Source of the DNA: Xylanimonas ulmi
Lineage (GTDB): Bacteria > Actinomycetota > Actinomycetes > Actinomycetales > Cellulomonadaceae
Reading direction: 5' to 3'
Length of the DNA stretch: 64,000 nucleotides
Assembly (NCBI RefSeq): GCF_004216535.1
Contig: NZ_SGWX01000001.1
Location: 1,116,001-1,180,000, forward strand
In this document: positions 43,839 through 52,030 of the stretch, one piece after another
How positions within the stretch are numbered: position 1 is the stretch's first letter
Layout: every line of letters starts with the position of its first letter
The notes under the pieces: generated by a model
Databases searched by the model: none
The model's input: the letters and a program-made list of their open reading frames with translations, nothing else
Told to the model about the DNA's origin: nothing
Made by a program: the position numbers and the translations under genes

Positions 43839-44942
43839 ATGAGCATCCCCATCCTCGAGTCGGAGCACTTCCGGCTCGGCCTGTTCTCGTCGAACTGTTC
43901 CGGCGGCCTCGCGGTCACCACGATCCCCGAGCGGTGGTCGGCGTCATGGGACGACAACCTGCGTCTGGCTCGGCTGGCGGACCAGACGGGCATTGACTTC
44001 ATGCTCCCGATCGCGCGGTGGATCGGATACGGAGGCGAGACGAACTTCCATGAGGGCGTGCTCGAGCCGATTCCGTGGGCGACGGCGATCCTCGCCAACA
44101 CTGAGCGACTGACCGCCTTCAGCACGATCCACACCGCGTTCAACCACCCCGCGGTCACCGCGAAGCAGCTGGCCACCATGGACCAGATGGCCCCGGGACG
44201 GGTGGGCGTCAACGTCGTCGCCGGCTGGAACCAACCCGAGTACGTCGCGATGGGATCCGACCTGCCCCAGGACCACGACTCGCGTTACGCGCTGGCTCAG
44301 GAGTGGGTCGACATCCTGACCACCCTGTGGTCGCGCGACGGCCGTTACGACCTCAACGGCAGATTCTGGGATCTGCGAGGCATCGAAGCGGTTCCCAAGC
44401 CCGCGGCTCGACGCCTGCCGATCCTCAACGCCGGCTCCTCGCCGCAGGGCAAGGCGTACGCCGCGCGCAACGCCGACTTCGTCTTCACGATCGTCAGCGG
44501 CCCGCAGGAGGGCGCCGCAGTCGTCAAGGAGCTCACGGCCGCATCGGCTGCCCAGGGACGCGCGGCGGGTGTGCTCAGTCCGACGCACGTGGTCTGCCGC
44601 CCCACCCGCAAGGAGGCGCAGGAGTACCTGCACTACTACGCCGAGGAGAACGCCGACTGGGACGCGGTCGACAACCTGATGCGGTTGCAGGGCCTGCACG
44701 CGCAGTCGTTCAGCAAGGATCTGCTGGCGAACTTCCGCAGCCGGTTCGCCGCGGGTCACGGCACGTGCCCCCTCATCGGGTCACCCGACGATGTCGCGGA
44801 CGAGATCGAGCGGTTCGCCAAGGCGGGATTCGGCGGCATCACGATGGCCTTCGTCGACTACGTGGGTGAGTTGGAGTACTTCGCCCAGGAGGTCATGCCG
44901 CGGCTTGTCAAGAAGGGCCTGCGTCCCGAGAGCCCCGCCTGA
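43839..44942 (+). CDS. RutA/DszA-like FMNH2-dependent monooxygenase (bacterial luciferase fold)
   Basis: A 367-residue LLM-class enzyme with GGAGG before the ATG. Several stretches follow RutA closely: WIGYGGETNFHEGVLEPIPW, TAFSTIHTAFNHPAVTAKQL and MAPGRVGVNVVAGWNQPEYV. RutA opens the uracil ring by adding oxygen next to the ring nitrogen, and DszA acts on sulfones; both use the two-component system with a separate reductase, as here. The substrate is unknown, but an N-heterocycle is the reasonable guess in this cluster. Confidence 0.85.
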   Translation: MSIPILESEHFRLGLFSSNCSGGLAVTTIPERWSASWDDNLRLARLADQTGIDFMLPIARWIGYGGETNFHEGVLEPIPWATAILANTERLTAFSTIHTAFNHPAVTAKQLATMDQMAPGRVGVNVVAGWNQPEYVAMGSDLPQDHDSRYALAQEWVDILTTLWSRDGRYDLNGRFWDLRGIEAVPKPAARRLPILNAGSSPQGKAYAARNADFVFTIVSGPQEGAAVVKELTAASAAQGRAAGVLSPTHVVCRPTRKEAQEYLHYYAEENADWDAVDNLMRLQGLHAQSFSKDLLANFRSRFAAGHGTCPLIGSPDDVADEIERFAKAGFGGITMAFVDYVGELEYFAQEVMPRLVKKGLRPESPA

Positions 44943-44967
44943 TCGACCCGCTCGAACCACGGTCCTC

Positions 44968-44996
44968 GCGGTGGCGGGCATCCCGTCCGCCACCGC
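44968..44996. terminator. Terminator hairpin between convergent monooxygenase and paaX-like genes
   Basis: A perfect 10-bp stem GCGGTGGCGG/CCGCCACCGC with a 9-base loop. No U-run. Confidence 0.6.
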
Positions 44997-45014
44997 AGGC
45001 CGCTGAGGCGTCGA

Positions 45015-45869
45015 TCAAGCCTGCGGCCAGAAGAGGCCCGCGTGTGAGAGCGCCGGAGGCTCCAGCGCTGTGACGAGTCGTTGGAACACCCGCGCGGCGC
45101 CGGGACCGGGCCAGTCCGGCGCCAGAACCTCCGTGGGCAGGCCCGGGTCCGCGAACGGCAGACGCCGCCACGCGTCGATCGCCTCCAAGTAGCTCGTGAA
45201 CGCAGGTGCGCCGTGCGGCGTCTCGCTCTCGACGAGATCGGCGAGCGCCTCGTAGTGGTCCAGGAAGCCGCGGTAGCCCTGCGCGATCGATGCCAGGTCC
45301 CAACTCGCGTAGACGAGATCTCGCAGGTCCTGGGGGCCGTGATAGTCACCGGTGAAGATGGTCGCGAACTCGTCAAGGCCAAGGTCCGAGATGGCTCGGG
45401 CTGCTGCCGCGCGACGCCGCGCGGGAGCGATCCACATGGCCGTGCCGATGTTCCCGAAGCCCTGCGCCGCAAGGTGGGAGCGCAGTTGGTGGCGCTGTGC
45501 GCGCCGCGACTCCGGCACGCTGAAGTTGACGACGCACCACCCGTCCTCAAGAGCGGGAGCGGTCGGTGCGTCCCAGATGACGCTGTCTCCCGCCGCGAGT
45601 GTCGCCTCGGCGAGCTTGGTCAGTGAGTAGCCCCGCACGCCGCCACGGGTCTGTGGCGTCAGCCACCCCTTGCGCTTGAGCCTGTGGATGGCGGTGCGGA
45701 CGCCGGGATCGTCCAGGCCGCACAGCGCGAGCAGCTCAACCGCGGCCGCGACGGGCGTCCAGGCGCCCAGCGGACGCACGACGGCGCCGAGGTAGGTCAC
45801 GACGGTGCTGCGAGACTGTCGCACCGCCAGGGCGCTCGCGCTCGGATCGAGCGTCTCCACCGTCGTCAC
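45015..45869 (-). CDS. PaaX-family transcriptional repressor
   Basis: A 284-residue regulator from a GTG overlapping the upstream thioesterase stop (GTGA). The N-terminal winged helix (about residues 25-95: LLALCGLDDPGVRTAIHRLK, RKGWLTPQTRGGVRGYSLTK) and the long C-terminal domain (GNIGTAMWIAP, LVYASWDLASIAQGYRGFLD) match PaaX. That protein senses phenylacetyl-CoA. By analogy this one should sense an aryl-CoA made by the operon it closes, providing feedback induction. Confidence 0.88.
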   Translation of the reverse strand: MTTVETLDPSASALAVRQSRSTVVTYLGAVVRPLGAWTPVAAAVELLALCGLDDPGVRTAIHRLKRKGWLTPQTRGGVRGYSLTKLAEATLAAGDSVIWDAPTAPALEDGWCVVNFSVPESRRAQRHQLRSHLAAQGFGNIGTAMWIAPARRRAAAARAISDLGLDEFATIFTGDYHGPQDLRDLVYASWDLASIAQGYRGFLDHYEALADLVESETPHGAPAFTSYLEAIDAWRRLPFADPGLPTEVLAPDWPGPGAARVFQRLVTALEPPALSHAGLFWPQA

Positions 45870-46339
45870 GTGACCTGCTCCGTGGCGCTCGGCGTGCGCG
45901 GCTCTCCCGCCAGATCGGTCAGGGCGCGTCGCCACGCTTCTGGCCACGGCACGCTGGCCGGGTCGTGGCCGGGTCGGCGGCCCACGCCGATGTGAACTGT
46001 CACGTACCGTCCCCGAGCCGCGCGTCGCCGGGGACGGCCCTGGAACGACTCGCCCCACACCTCGAACTCCCAGTGCATCGAGGACGTGCCGATGCGCGTG
46101 AGCGCGACCTGCGTGGTGACGTCCTGAGTGAAGGAGAGCGGGGCCTCGAAGTCCGCCTCGAAGCGCACCCGTGGACTCGTCGGGAAGTAGTCGGACAGGC
46201 CCCGCTCGACCATGAGGCGGGATTCGGCGGCCTCGACGAACCGGATGACCGTGCTGTTGTGGTAGATGCCCGCCGCGTCGGTGTCGATCCACTCCACGCG
46301 GGCGCGGGCGACACCGACGGCAATGGGGCGTTGACTCAC
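45866..46339 (-). CDS. 4-hydroxybenzoyl-CoA thioesterase-like hotdog protein
   Basis: 157 residues from GTG 46339, overlapping both neighbours by 4 bp. Hotdog signature VEWIDTDAAGIYHNSTVIRFVEAAE (read as VEWIDTDAAGIYHNS then VIRFVEAAE) around residues 15-39, with the catalytic-type Asp and Tyr-His of 4HBT thioesterases. It would release an aromatic acid from CoA, or recycle CoA from dead-end intermediates of the adjacent aminobenzoyl-CoA enzyme. Confidence 0.8.
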   Translation of the reverse strand: MSQRPIAVGVARARVEWIDTDAAGIYHNSTVIRFVEAAESRLMVERGLSDYFPTSPRVRFEADFEAPLSFTQDVTTQVALTRIGTSSMHWEFEVWGESFQGRPRRRAARGRYVTVHIGVGRRPGHDPASVPWPEAWRRALTDLAGEPRTPSATEQVT

Positions 46340-48708
46340 GCGGGCACCGTAGCACCAGCGCGCCAGCGCAGGTGGGGCGACGGTTCGTCTGCGGCCAACA
46401 GCAGCCGCAGACGCGGGGGGACCTTGTCGGTGCGCGACGTCGGCGGCTTGCGTCGCCCTGCCGCCCACGGGACCGGCCACGCGGCGGCGGGCCCCGAGTA
46501 GGACTGTTCGGCCGCGGCGTGAAGCGTCCAACTCGGGTCGTACAGGTGCGTGCGACCCAGAGCGCACAGGTCCGCGCGACCGGCGAGGAGGATCGAGTTG
46601 ACGTCGTCGTGCGAGGAGATCGCGCCGACGGCGATGACCGCGACGCCCGCCGGGGCGGCGACCTCCTGGCGGATCCGGTCCGCGAACGGTGTCTGATACG
46701 AGCGGCCGAACGCCGGCCGCTCGGCCTTGGTGACTTGGCCTGAGGAGACGTCGATCGCCGCGGCCCCCGCCGTGATGAACGCGCGGGCGATCTCGACGGC
46801 GTCGTCCGCCGTGTTGCCCTCGGGCGCCCAGTCAGTGGCCGAGATGCGCACCGTGACGGGGATGTGATCGGGCACGACGGCGCGCACCGCGGTGAAGACC
46901 TCGAGCGGGAAGCGCAACCGGTTGTGAAGGCTGCCGCCGTACTCGTCGAGGCGGTGGTTGGAGACCGGGGAGAGGAACGAGCTGAGGAGGTATCCATGGG
47001 CCGCGTGCACCTCGACGAGGTCGAAGCCAGCCTCGACGGCCCGGGCGGCCGCGGCGACGAAGTCGGCGACGACCTTGTCGAGGTCGGCGCGGGTGGCCTC
47101 GCGCGGCACATGGCAGCCCGGGCCGTATGGCACGGCGGAGGGTGCGACGACCTCCCAGTTGCCGTCGTCGAGCGGCTCGTCGATGCCCTCCCACATCAGC
47201 TTGGTGGAGCCCTTGCGCCCGGAGTGGCCGAGCTGGACGCCGATCTTCGCCGTCGAACGCGTGTGGACGAAGTCGGTGGTCCGTCGCCACGCGGCGGCCT
47301 GGGCGTCGGACCACAGACCGGGACAGCCGGGGGTGATCCGTCCTTCGGGGGACACGCACGTCATCTCGGTCATGACCAGTCCCGCGCCGCCGAGGGCCCG
47401 TGAGCCGAGGTGGACGAGGTGGAACTCGCCGATGACCCCGTCGGTGGCGCAGTACATGTCCATCGGCGAGAGCACAACGCGGTTCTTCAGCTCAAGCTGG
47501 CCGATCCGCGCCGGCTGGAACATCGCAGGAGCGTCCTCGTGCCCACCGTGGCGGTGCGCGAACGCCGACTGGATCCGCGCGGCGAAAGCGGCGTCGCGCT
47601 CCTTGAGGTTCTCGAAGGTGATACGGCGCGATCGTGTCAGCAGGTTGAACACGAACTGCGCGGGGTCCTGGTCGGCGTACATGCCAATGCTCTCGAACCA
47701 CTCGAGCGAGGCCTGCGCCGCGCGCTGGGTCGACTCGACGACGGGCTTGCGCTCGGTCTCGTAGGCCTCGAGCGCCTCAGCGAGGGTTGGGTGCTCGTGC
47801 AGGCACGCCGCCAGAGCGAGCGCGTCCTCCATCGCCAATTTGGTGCCCGAGCCGATCGAGAAGTGCGCGGTGTGCGCGCTGTCGCCCAACAGCACGACAT
47901 TGTCGTGGTGCCAACGCTCGTTGCGCACCGTGTGGAAGTTGATCCACTTGGAGTTGTTGGTGAGGATCGCGTGTCCTTGGAGCTCGTCCGCGAAGATCTG
48001 CGCGATCCGCTCGACGGCGTACTCGTCGCTGGCCCCAGGCGGGAGGTCGTCGCCCTCTGTCTTGTCAAGGCCCGCCCGGCGCCAGACCTCCTCGCGCATC
48101 TCGACGATGAAGGTCGAGCCCTCGGCCGAGTAGGGGTAGCCGTGGACCTGCATGACACCCCACGGTGTCTGCTTGACGAAGAACTGGAACGCCTCGAACA
48201 CGAGATCGGTGCCGAGCCAGATGTACTTGTTGGCGCGGCGGTCCAAGGAAGGCCCGAAGTGGTCCGAGTGCTTGGTGCGGATCGCCGAGTGCAGCCCATC
48301 GGCCGCGACCACGAGGTCATGCGTCGACTGCAGCAGGTCCAGATCGGGTCCCGGGGTGCGGTAATGGACGGTGACGCCCAGCTCGTGGGCCCGCTCCTGC
48401 AGGATGCGCAGCAGCACCCGGCGCGACATGGCGGCGAAGCCTTGGCCGCCCACGGTGAACTGGTGACCGTTGAAGGTGACGTCGATGTCGCTCCACCGGG
48501 CGAACGTGGCCTCCATCCGCTCGTGGATCACGGGATCGGCGCCATCGATCCCGCCGAGGGTCTCGTCCGAGAAGACGACCCCGAACCCGAATGTGTCGTC
48601 GTCGGCGTTCCGCTCCCAGACGGTGACTTCGTGGGCGGGGTCGAGGGTCTTGAGGAGGGTGGCGAGGTACAGGCCTCCGGGGCCGCCACCGACGATCGCG
48701 GTCTTCAT
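46336..48708 (-). CDS. Fused 2-aminobenzoyl-CoA (salicylyl-CoA) monooxygenase/reductase
   Basis: A 790-residue bifunctional flavoenzyme. Residues 1-380 are a class A flavin monooxygenase: GGGPGGLY (7-14), the DGLHSAI motif and VLLGDSAHTAHFSIGSGTKL for FAD. From about 395 to the end is an old-yellow-enzyme type reductase (LKNRVVLSPMDMYCA, VQLGHSGRKGS, HAAHGYLLSSFLSPVSN, RLDEYGGSLHNRLRF). This fusion is the known architecture of 2-aminobenzoyl-CoA monooxygenase/reductase of the aerobic CoA-dependent anthranilate pathway, and of proteins annotated salicylyl-CoA 5-hydroxylase. No CoA ligase is in the window, so the thioester must be formed elsewhere. Overlaps its neighbours on both sides. Confidence 0.9.
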   Translation of the reverse strand: MKTAIVGGGPGGLYLATLLKTLDPAHEVTVWERNADDDTFGFGVVFSDETLGGIDGADPVIHERMEATFARWSDIDVTFNGHQFTVGGQGFAAMSRRVLLRILQERAHELGVTVHYRTPGPDLDLLQSTHDLVVAADGLHSAIRTKHSDHFGPSLDRRANKYIWLGTDLVFEAFQFFVKQTPWGVMQVHGYPYSAEGSTFIVEMREEVWRRAGLDKTEGDDLPPGASDEYAVERIAQIFADELQGHAILTNNSKWINFHTVRNERWHHDNVVLLGDSAHTAHFSIGSGTKLAMEDALALAACLHEHPTLAEALEAYETERKPVVESTQRAAQASLEWFESIGMYADQDPAQFVFNLLTRSRRITFENLKERDAAFAARIQSAFAHRHGGHEDAPAMFQPARIGQLELKNRVVLSPMDMYCATDGVIGEFHLVHLGSRALGGAGLVMTEMTCVSPEGRITPGCPGLWSDAQAAAWRRTTDFVHTRSTAKIGVQLGHSGRKGSTKLMWEGIDEPLDDGNWEVVAPSAVPYGPGCHVPREATRADLDKVVADFVAAAARAVEAGFDLVEVHAAHGYLLSSFLSPVSNHRLDEYGGSLHNRLRFPLEVFTAVRAVVPDHIPVTVRISATDWAPEGNTADDAVEIARAFITAGAAAIDVSSGQVTKAERPAFGRSYQTPFADRIRQEVAAPAGVAVIAVGAISSHDDVNSILLAGRADLCALGRTHLYDPSWTLHAAAEQSYSGPAAAWPVPWAAGRRKPPTSRTDKVPPRLRLLLAADEPSPHLRWRAGATVPA

Positions 48709-49652
48709 TCCTGGTCTCCCTTCGCGGGCGCAGTGGCCCGGATCATGCCTTCCTGGACGACGGTCGCCACATGGACGCCGTCGGCGGTGAAGAAACGGCC
48801 GGTGGCGCTTCCGCGGCCGTCGGCCACCGAGAGCGCCTCCTGGGTGTAGAGAAGCCAGCCGCCCAGCGTCGCGGGCCGGTGGAACCACATGGCGTGGTCG
48901 AGGCTCGCGGTGACGAGCCCCTCATCGGCCCACGCCAGTCCGAGCACTCGCAGGACGGGCTCGAGGATCGTGTAGTCGCACACGTAAGCGAGGGCGGCCG
49001 CGTCACGCTGTGTCTGGCTGAGTCCGTCGACCGGACGCAGCGCGTCGAAGGGTCGGATCCACACCGCCTGGTGGGGCGTGCGCCGGCCGTCCGCCGTGAG
49101 GTAGACGGGGTCGGGAGCGTGGCGGATGTCGAAGCCTCGCCCGAGGGCCCAGTAGGTCAGTGCGTCGTCGCGGACCGCGCCCGCGTCTCGTGACGCGAGG
49201 TGCGCCTGTGACGTCGAGACCGAGTCGGGTCCCGGGGCGGGAGGCATCGCCGGCTGGAAGCCGCCGCCGGGAGCTGCGGTGGCGAAGCTCGCCAGGCACA
49301 CGAACACGGGCTTGCCGTGCTGGAAGCCGCGCACGTGGCGTGCGCTGTAGCCACGCCCGTCGCGCAGCAGTTCGACCTCGTAGCGGACCTGGGCGCCGAT
49401 GTCGACAGGCCGCAGGAAGTAGGCGTGCGTCGAGTGGATCGACTTGCCGTCGGTGACCGTGCGCGTCGCGGCGACCAGCGCCTGCGCGACCATGTCCCCG
49501 CCGTAAGCCTTGGGCCATGGGCACCGGCCCGTCGTGGCGGTGAACGCGACGTCGAACACCTCCGCGTCGGCCGGCGTGAGCGTGAGGGCGTTCGTCACGA
49601 GCGTCGACGTCGGTGTGCGGGCGGAGACGGTCGCGGCGGGGAAGGGGGGCAT
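48705..49652 (-). CDS. Acyl-CoA thioesterase II (TesB-like)
   Basis: A 315-residue double-hotdog thioesterase. Family stretches include CPWPKAYGGDMVAQALVAAT, SIHSTHAYFLRPVDIGAQVR near the N-terminus and TASLDHAMWFHRP with the catalytic-type Asp region in the second half. ATG 49652 behind AAGGAAG is preferred; ATG 49676, overlapping the preceding stop, would add eight residues. The 3' end overlaps the start of the fused monooxygenase/reductase. Together with the small hotdog protein it gives this operon two thioesterases. Confidence 0.85.
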   Translation of the reverse strand: MPPFPAATVSARTPTSTLVTNALTLTPADAEVFDVAFTATTGRCPWPKAYGGDMVAQALVAATRTVTDGKSIHSTHAYFLRPVDIGAQVRYEVELLRDGRGYSARHVRGFQHGKPVFVCLASFATAAPGGGFQPAMPPAPGPDSVSTSQAHLASRDAGAVRDDALTYWALGRGFDIRHAPDPVYLTADGRRTPHQAVWIRPFDALRPVDGLSQTQRDAAALAYVCDYTILEPVLRVLGLAWADEGLVTASLDHAMWFHRPATLGGWLLYTQEALSVADGRGSATGRFFTADGVHVATVVQEGMIRATAPAKGDQE

Positions 49653-49672
49653 CGGCGTCTTCCTTCGGAGCG

Positions 49673-50473
49673 TCATGCGAGCCGGATGGTGTTGGTCAGG
49701 ACGCCGATGCCGGTGACCTCGGTCTCGACGACGTCGCCGTCGGCGAGCAGCGCGGGAGGCGTCATCCCGATGCCGACTCCGCCGGGAGTCCCGGTCAGGA
49801 GCACGTCGCCTGGCCTGAGCGTGGTGAAGGTGGACACATAGGCCAGGAGCGTCGCGCAGGGGAACACGAGCGCTTTGGTGTCGCCTCGCTGTCGCTCGAT
49901 GCCGTTGACGCGGCAGATCACCTCGACACCGGCCTCCGGGTCGAGCTCGTCGGGGGTGACGACGACCGGACCGAGGGGGGTGGTCGCGTCCCAGGCCTTC
50001 CCCTGGAACCACTGCGGAGTGCGGCGCTGCCAGTCGCGCACGGAGATGTCGTTGGCGACCGTGTAGCCCGCGATTGCTCCGCGCGCCTGCGCCTGGTCGG
50101 CATTGCGCAGTTCGCGCCCGACGACCACGGCCAACTCGGCCTCCCAGTCGACCTCGACGCCGGCCGGGAGCCGGATGTCTTGGCCGTCGCCCGTCAGCGT
50201 GTCCGCATATTTGGCGAAGAGCGTCGGGTGGGAGGGGGTGTCGCGTCCGGTCTCGGCGATGTGGTCGCCGTAGTTGAGGCCGCAGCAGATGACCTTGCCC
50301 GGACGTGGCAGCGGCAGTGTCGGCGTGGCGTCGGCGAGCCGCGCGCCGGGCTGCCAGGCGACGTCGGCGGCCAGGAGGGCTGAGAGGTCAGCGGCGGGCA
50401 GCGCCCGCCAGGTCGTGCCGTCCTGGACCGCGGCGGTCGTGCCGTGGGGTGTGATGACTGTCGCAGCTCGCAT
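49673..50473 (-). CDS. Fumarylacetoacetate-hydrolase-family protein
   Basis: A 266-residue FAH-fold protein with the metal ligands in VDWEAELAVVVGRE and ANDISVRDWQ, plus GKAWDATTPLGPVVV, VNGIERQRGDTK and VLLTGTPGGVGIGM, all family landmarks. Members cleave or decarboxylate beta-diketo acids such as acylpyruvates and oxalocrotonate, the late ring-cleavage products. First gene of a tightly packed leftward operon (FAH, tesB, fused oxygenase, thioesterase, paaX). It is divergent from the RidA-like gene across a short gap with a palindrome. Confidence 0.85.
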   Translation of the reverse strand: MRAATVITPHGTTAAVQDGTTWRALPAADLSALLAADVAWQPGARLADATPTLPLPRPGKVICCGLNYGDHIAETGRDTPSHPTLFAKYADTLTGDGQDIRLPAGVEVDWEAELAVVVGRELRNADQAQARGAIAGYTVANDISVRDWQRRTPQWFQGKAWDATTPLGPVVVTPDELDPEAGVEVICRVNGIERQRGDTKALVFPCATLLAYVSTFTTLRPGDVLLTGTPGGVGIGMTPPALLADGDVVETEVTGIGVLTNTIRLA

Positions 50474-50499
50474 ATTGCAGTTCTCGCACGAACGTTGCA

Positions 50500-50515
50500 C
50501 ATCTGTCAATAGATG
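50500..50515. promoter_or_regulatory. Palindrome in the FAH/RidA divergent promoter
   Basis: CATCTGTCAATAGATG: CATCT/AGATG arms, with a nearly symmetric core. It is a candidate operator for the cluster's PaaX or AraC regulator. Confidence 0.4.
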
Positions 50516-50530
50516 GTTAGCCTGCGGCGC

Positions 50531-50956
50531 ATGAGCTCAGAGTTGACGCCACTGGCGGTGAACCCGGACACGCTGCCCGCGCCCCGTGGGTACTCCCACG
50601 GCACACTGAGCGGGAACACGCTCTACCTCGGCGGCCAGACCGCGCTCGACGCCGAGATGCGGATCGTCCCCGGCGGGATCGTCGCGCAGTTCCGCCAGGC
50701 GTTCGGCAACGTCCTGACCACGCTGCGGGCCTGCGGGGGTGTTCCCGGCGACCTCGTGTCGATCACGATCTTCCTGACGGACATCCCCGACTACCAGGCG
50801 CACGGACGCGAGATCGGCGCGGTGTGGCGTGAGCTGGCGGGGCCGGTCTACCCGGCGATGGCGGGCATCGGCGCCACGGGCCTGTGGCAGGCCGAGGCCC
50901 TCATCGAGATCATGGGGGTCGCCGTCATCCCCGACGAGCGGCTGATCCGCTCATGA
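50531..50956 (+). CDS. RidA/RutC-superfamily protein
   Basis: A 141-residue YjgF/RidA-fold protein: SHGTLSGNTLYLGGQTALDA, QFRQAFGNVLTTLRACGGVP, DIPDYQAHGREIGAVWREL and YPAMAGIGATGLWQAEALIE. The position that holds the catalytic Arg in classic RidA (PARSCVEV) is PAMAGIGA here. It is therefore unlikely to deaminate 2-aminoacrylate and fits the Rid subfamilies associated with catabolic operons. RutC, a relative, assists hydrolysis after RutA action, and a RutA-like enzyme is encoded 6 kb away. Confidence 0.8.
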   Translation: MSSELTPLAVNPDTLPAPRGYSHGTLSGNTLYLGGQTALDAEMRIVPGGIVAQFRQAFGNVLTTLRACGGVPGDLVSITIFLTDIPDYQAHGREIGAVWRELAGPVYPAMAGIGATGLWQAEALIEIMGVAVIPDERLIRS

Positions 50957-50966
50957 CGCCGGGCTG

Positions 50967-51374
50967 TCAGTCCCGGCACAACTGCACGGGCGTGCGGGCG
51001 AGCCGCGCCCCGAGCGCCTGACACGCCGAGTCGACCGCGGGGCTGGCGGCGAATCCGACCCACATGGCGATGGCGCCCGCGTCGCGCGGCGCCTGGCCGC
51101 TCGCCCACTCCGCGACCCAGCCGGTCAGCGCCCGGGCCAGCAGCTCGCCCGGGGCGCTCGCGGCGCCGCGGGGGCGGAGCAGGAGCGTCAGGCAGACGCC
51201 ATCCGGCAGCTCGTCCAGCAGGAGCGCGCGGGCGACGGGGAGGTCGCGGTCGTCGACTTCGAGGTAGATCTGGCCGTACACCCACGGCGACGAGTGCTCC
51301 AGGACCATCACGATCCGCGGGATGTCGTGGAGGTCGCCTGCGAGCAGGACGTGGCGGTCGCCGGTGGGGGGCAT
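50967..51374 (-). CDS. Stand-alone SIP C-terminal-domain-like protein
   Basis: 135 residues. The start RHVLLAGDLHDIPRIVMVLE followed by VYGQIYLEVDDRDLP resembles the NAD(P)H-binding half of siderophore-interacting proteins (compare YLAVGDATALPAIARLLE in the full-length SIP of this window). The FAD half is entirely absent. The C-terminal part (AIAMWVGFAASPAVDSACQA) is also comparable to SIP ends. It may be a partner reductase fragment or an independent small family. Convergent with the RidA-like gene. Confidence 0.55.
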   Translation of the reverse strand: MPPTGDRHVLLAGDLHDIPRIVMVLEHSSPWVYGQIYLEVDDRDLPVARALLLDELPDGVCLTLLLRPRGAASAPGELLARALTGWVAEWASGQAPRDAGAIAMWVGFAASPAVDSACQALGARLARTPVQLCRD

Positions 51375-51532
51375 GCGTTCCTTCGTCGAGCGCGGGCGCT
51401 GCGGGGCGGTGGTTCGCCCCGGGCTCGGACGCTCGTTCGTGCTGAGGTGTGCCTCACCTCAACACGGCGCGAGCCGTGGGCGCAAACTGCGCGGGCTGCT
51501 GGCGCGATCGGAGCGCCCCTATCATCGTCGGC

Positions 51533-52030
51533 ATGTCGCTCGACGTGGCCGCCGCCCATCTCGCTCGCTTCGACATGGCCGACCGGATCCGGGTGACGCC
51601 GCAGTCGTCGGCGACGGTCGAGCTCGCCGCGGCGGCGTTCGGCGTCGAGCCGGCGCGCATCGCCAAGACTCTCAGCTTCCGCGGCGCCGAGCCGGGCACG
51701 GCGATCCTCGTGGTGCTGGCAGGCGACGCCCGGACACAGAACGCGGCCTTCCGCACGGCGTTCGGCGTCAAGGCGCGCATGCTCGGCGGCGACGAGGTCG
51801 AGGCGTTGACCGGCCACGCGCCGGGCGGCGTCTGCCCGTTCGGCAACCCGCCGTCGGCCGCCGTGTACCTCGACGAGTCACTGCGCCGGTACGAGACGGT
51901 CTTTCCCGCGTGCGGCAGCGCCAACTCGGCGATCGAGGTCACGCCCGACGAGCTCGAGCGCGTCACGGGCCACCACGGCTGGGTGTCTGTCGCCCAGTAT
52001 CCGGGGCAGGCGGAGCACCCGGCGCCCTGA
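51533..52030 (+). CDS. YbaK/ProX-type aminoacyl-tRNA deacylase-like protein
   Basis: 165 residues from ATG 51533. The YbaK fold is recognisable from TVELAAAAFGVEPARIAKTL (Lys of the active site), LVVLAGDARTQNAAF, RMLGGDEVEALTGHAPGGVC (GxxxGxxxPxG-type motif) and ACGSANSAIEVTPDEL. Family members remove misacylated amino acids from tRNA(Pro) and others. It is probably a housekeeping or accessory quality-control gene rather than part of the catabolic cluster. Confidence 0.85.
   Translation: MSLDVAAAHLARFDMADRIRVTPQSSATVELAAAAFGVEPARIAKTLSFRGAEPGTAILVVLAGDARTQNAAFRTAFGVKARMLGGDEVEALTGHAPGGVCPFGNPPSAAVYLDESLRRYETVFPACGSANSAIEVTPDELERVTGHHGWVSVAQYPGQAEHPAP

Noticed and set aside
46336-48708. Two separate genes accidentally joined
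   Set aside because: The monooxygenase-reductase fusion is the normal architecture of 2-aminobenzoyl-CoA monooxygenase/reductase, and the linker is in frame without a start site.
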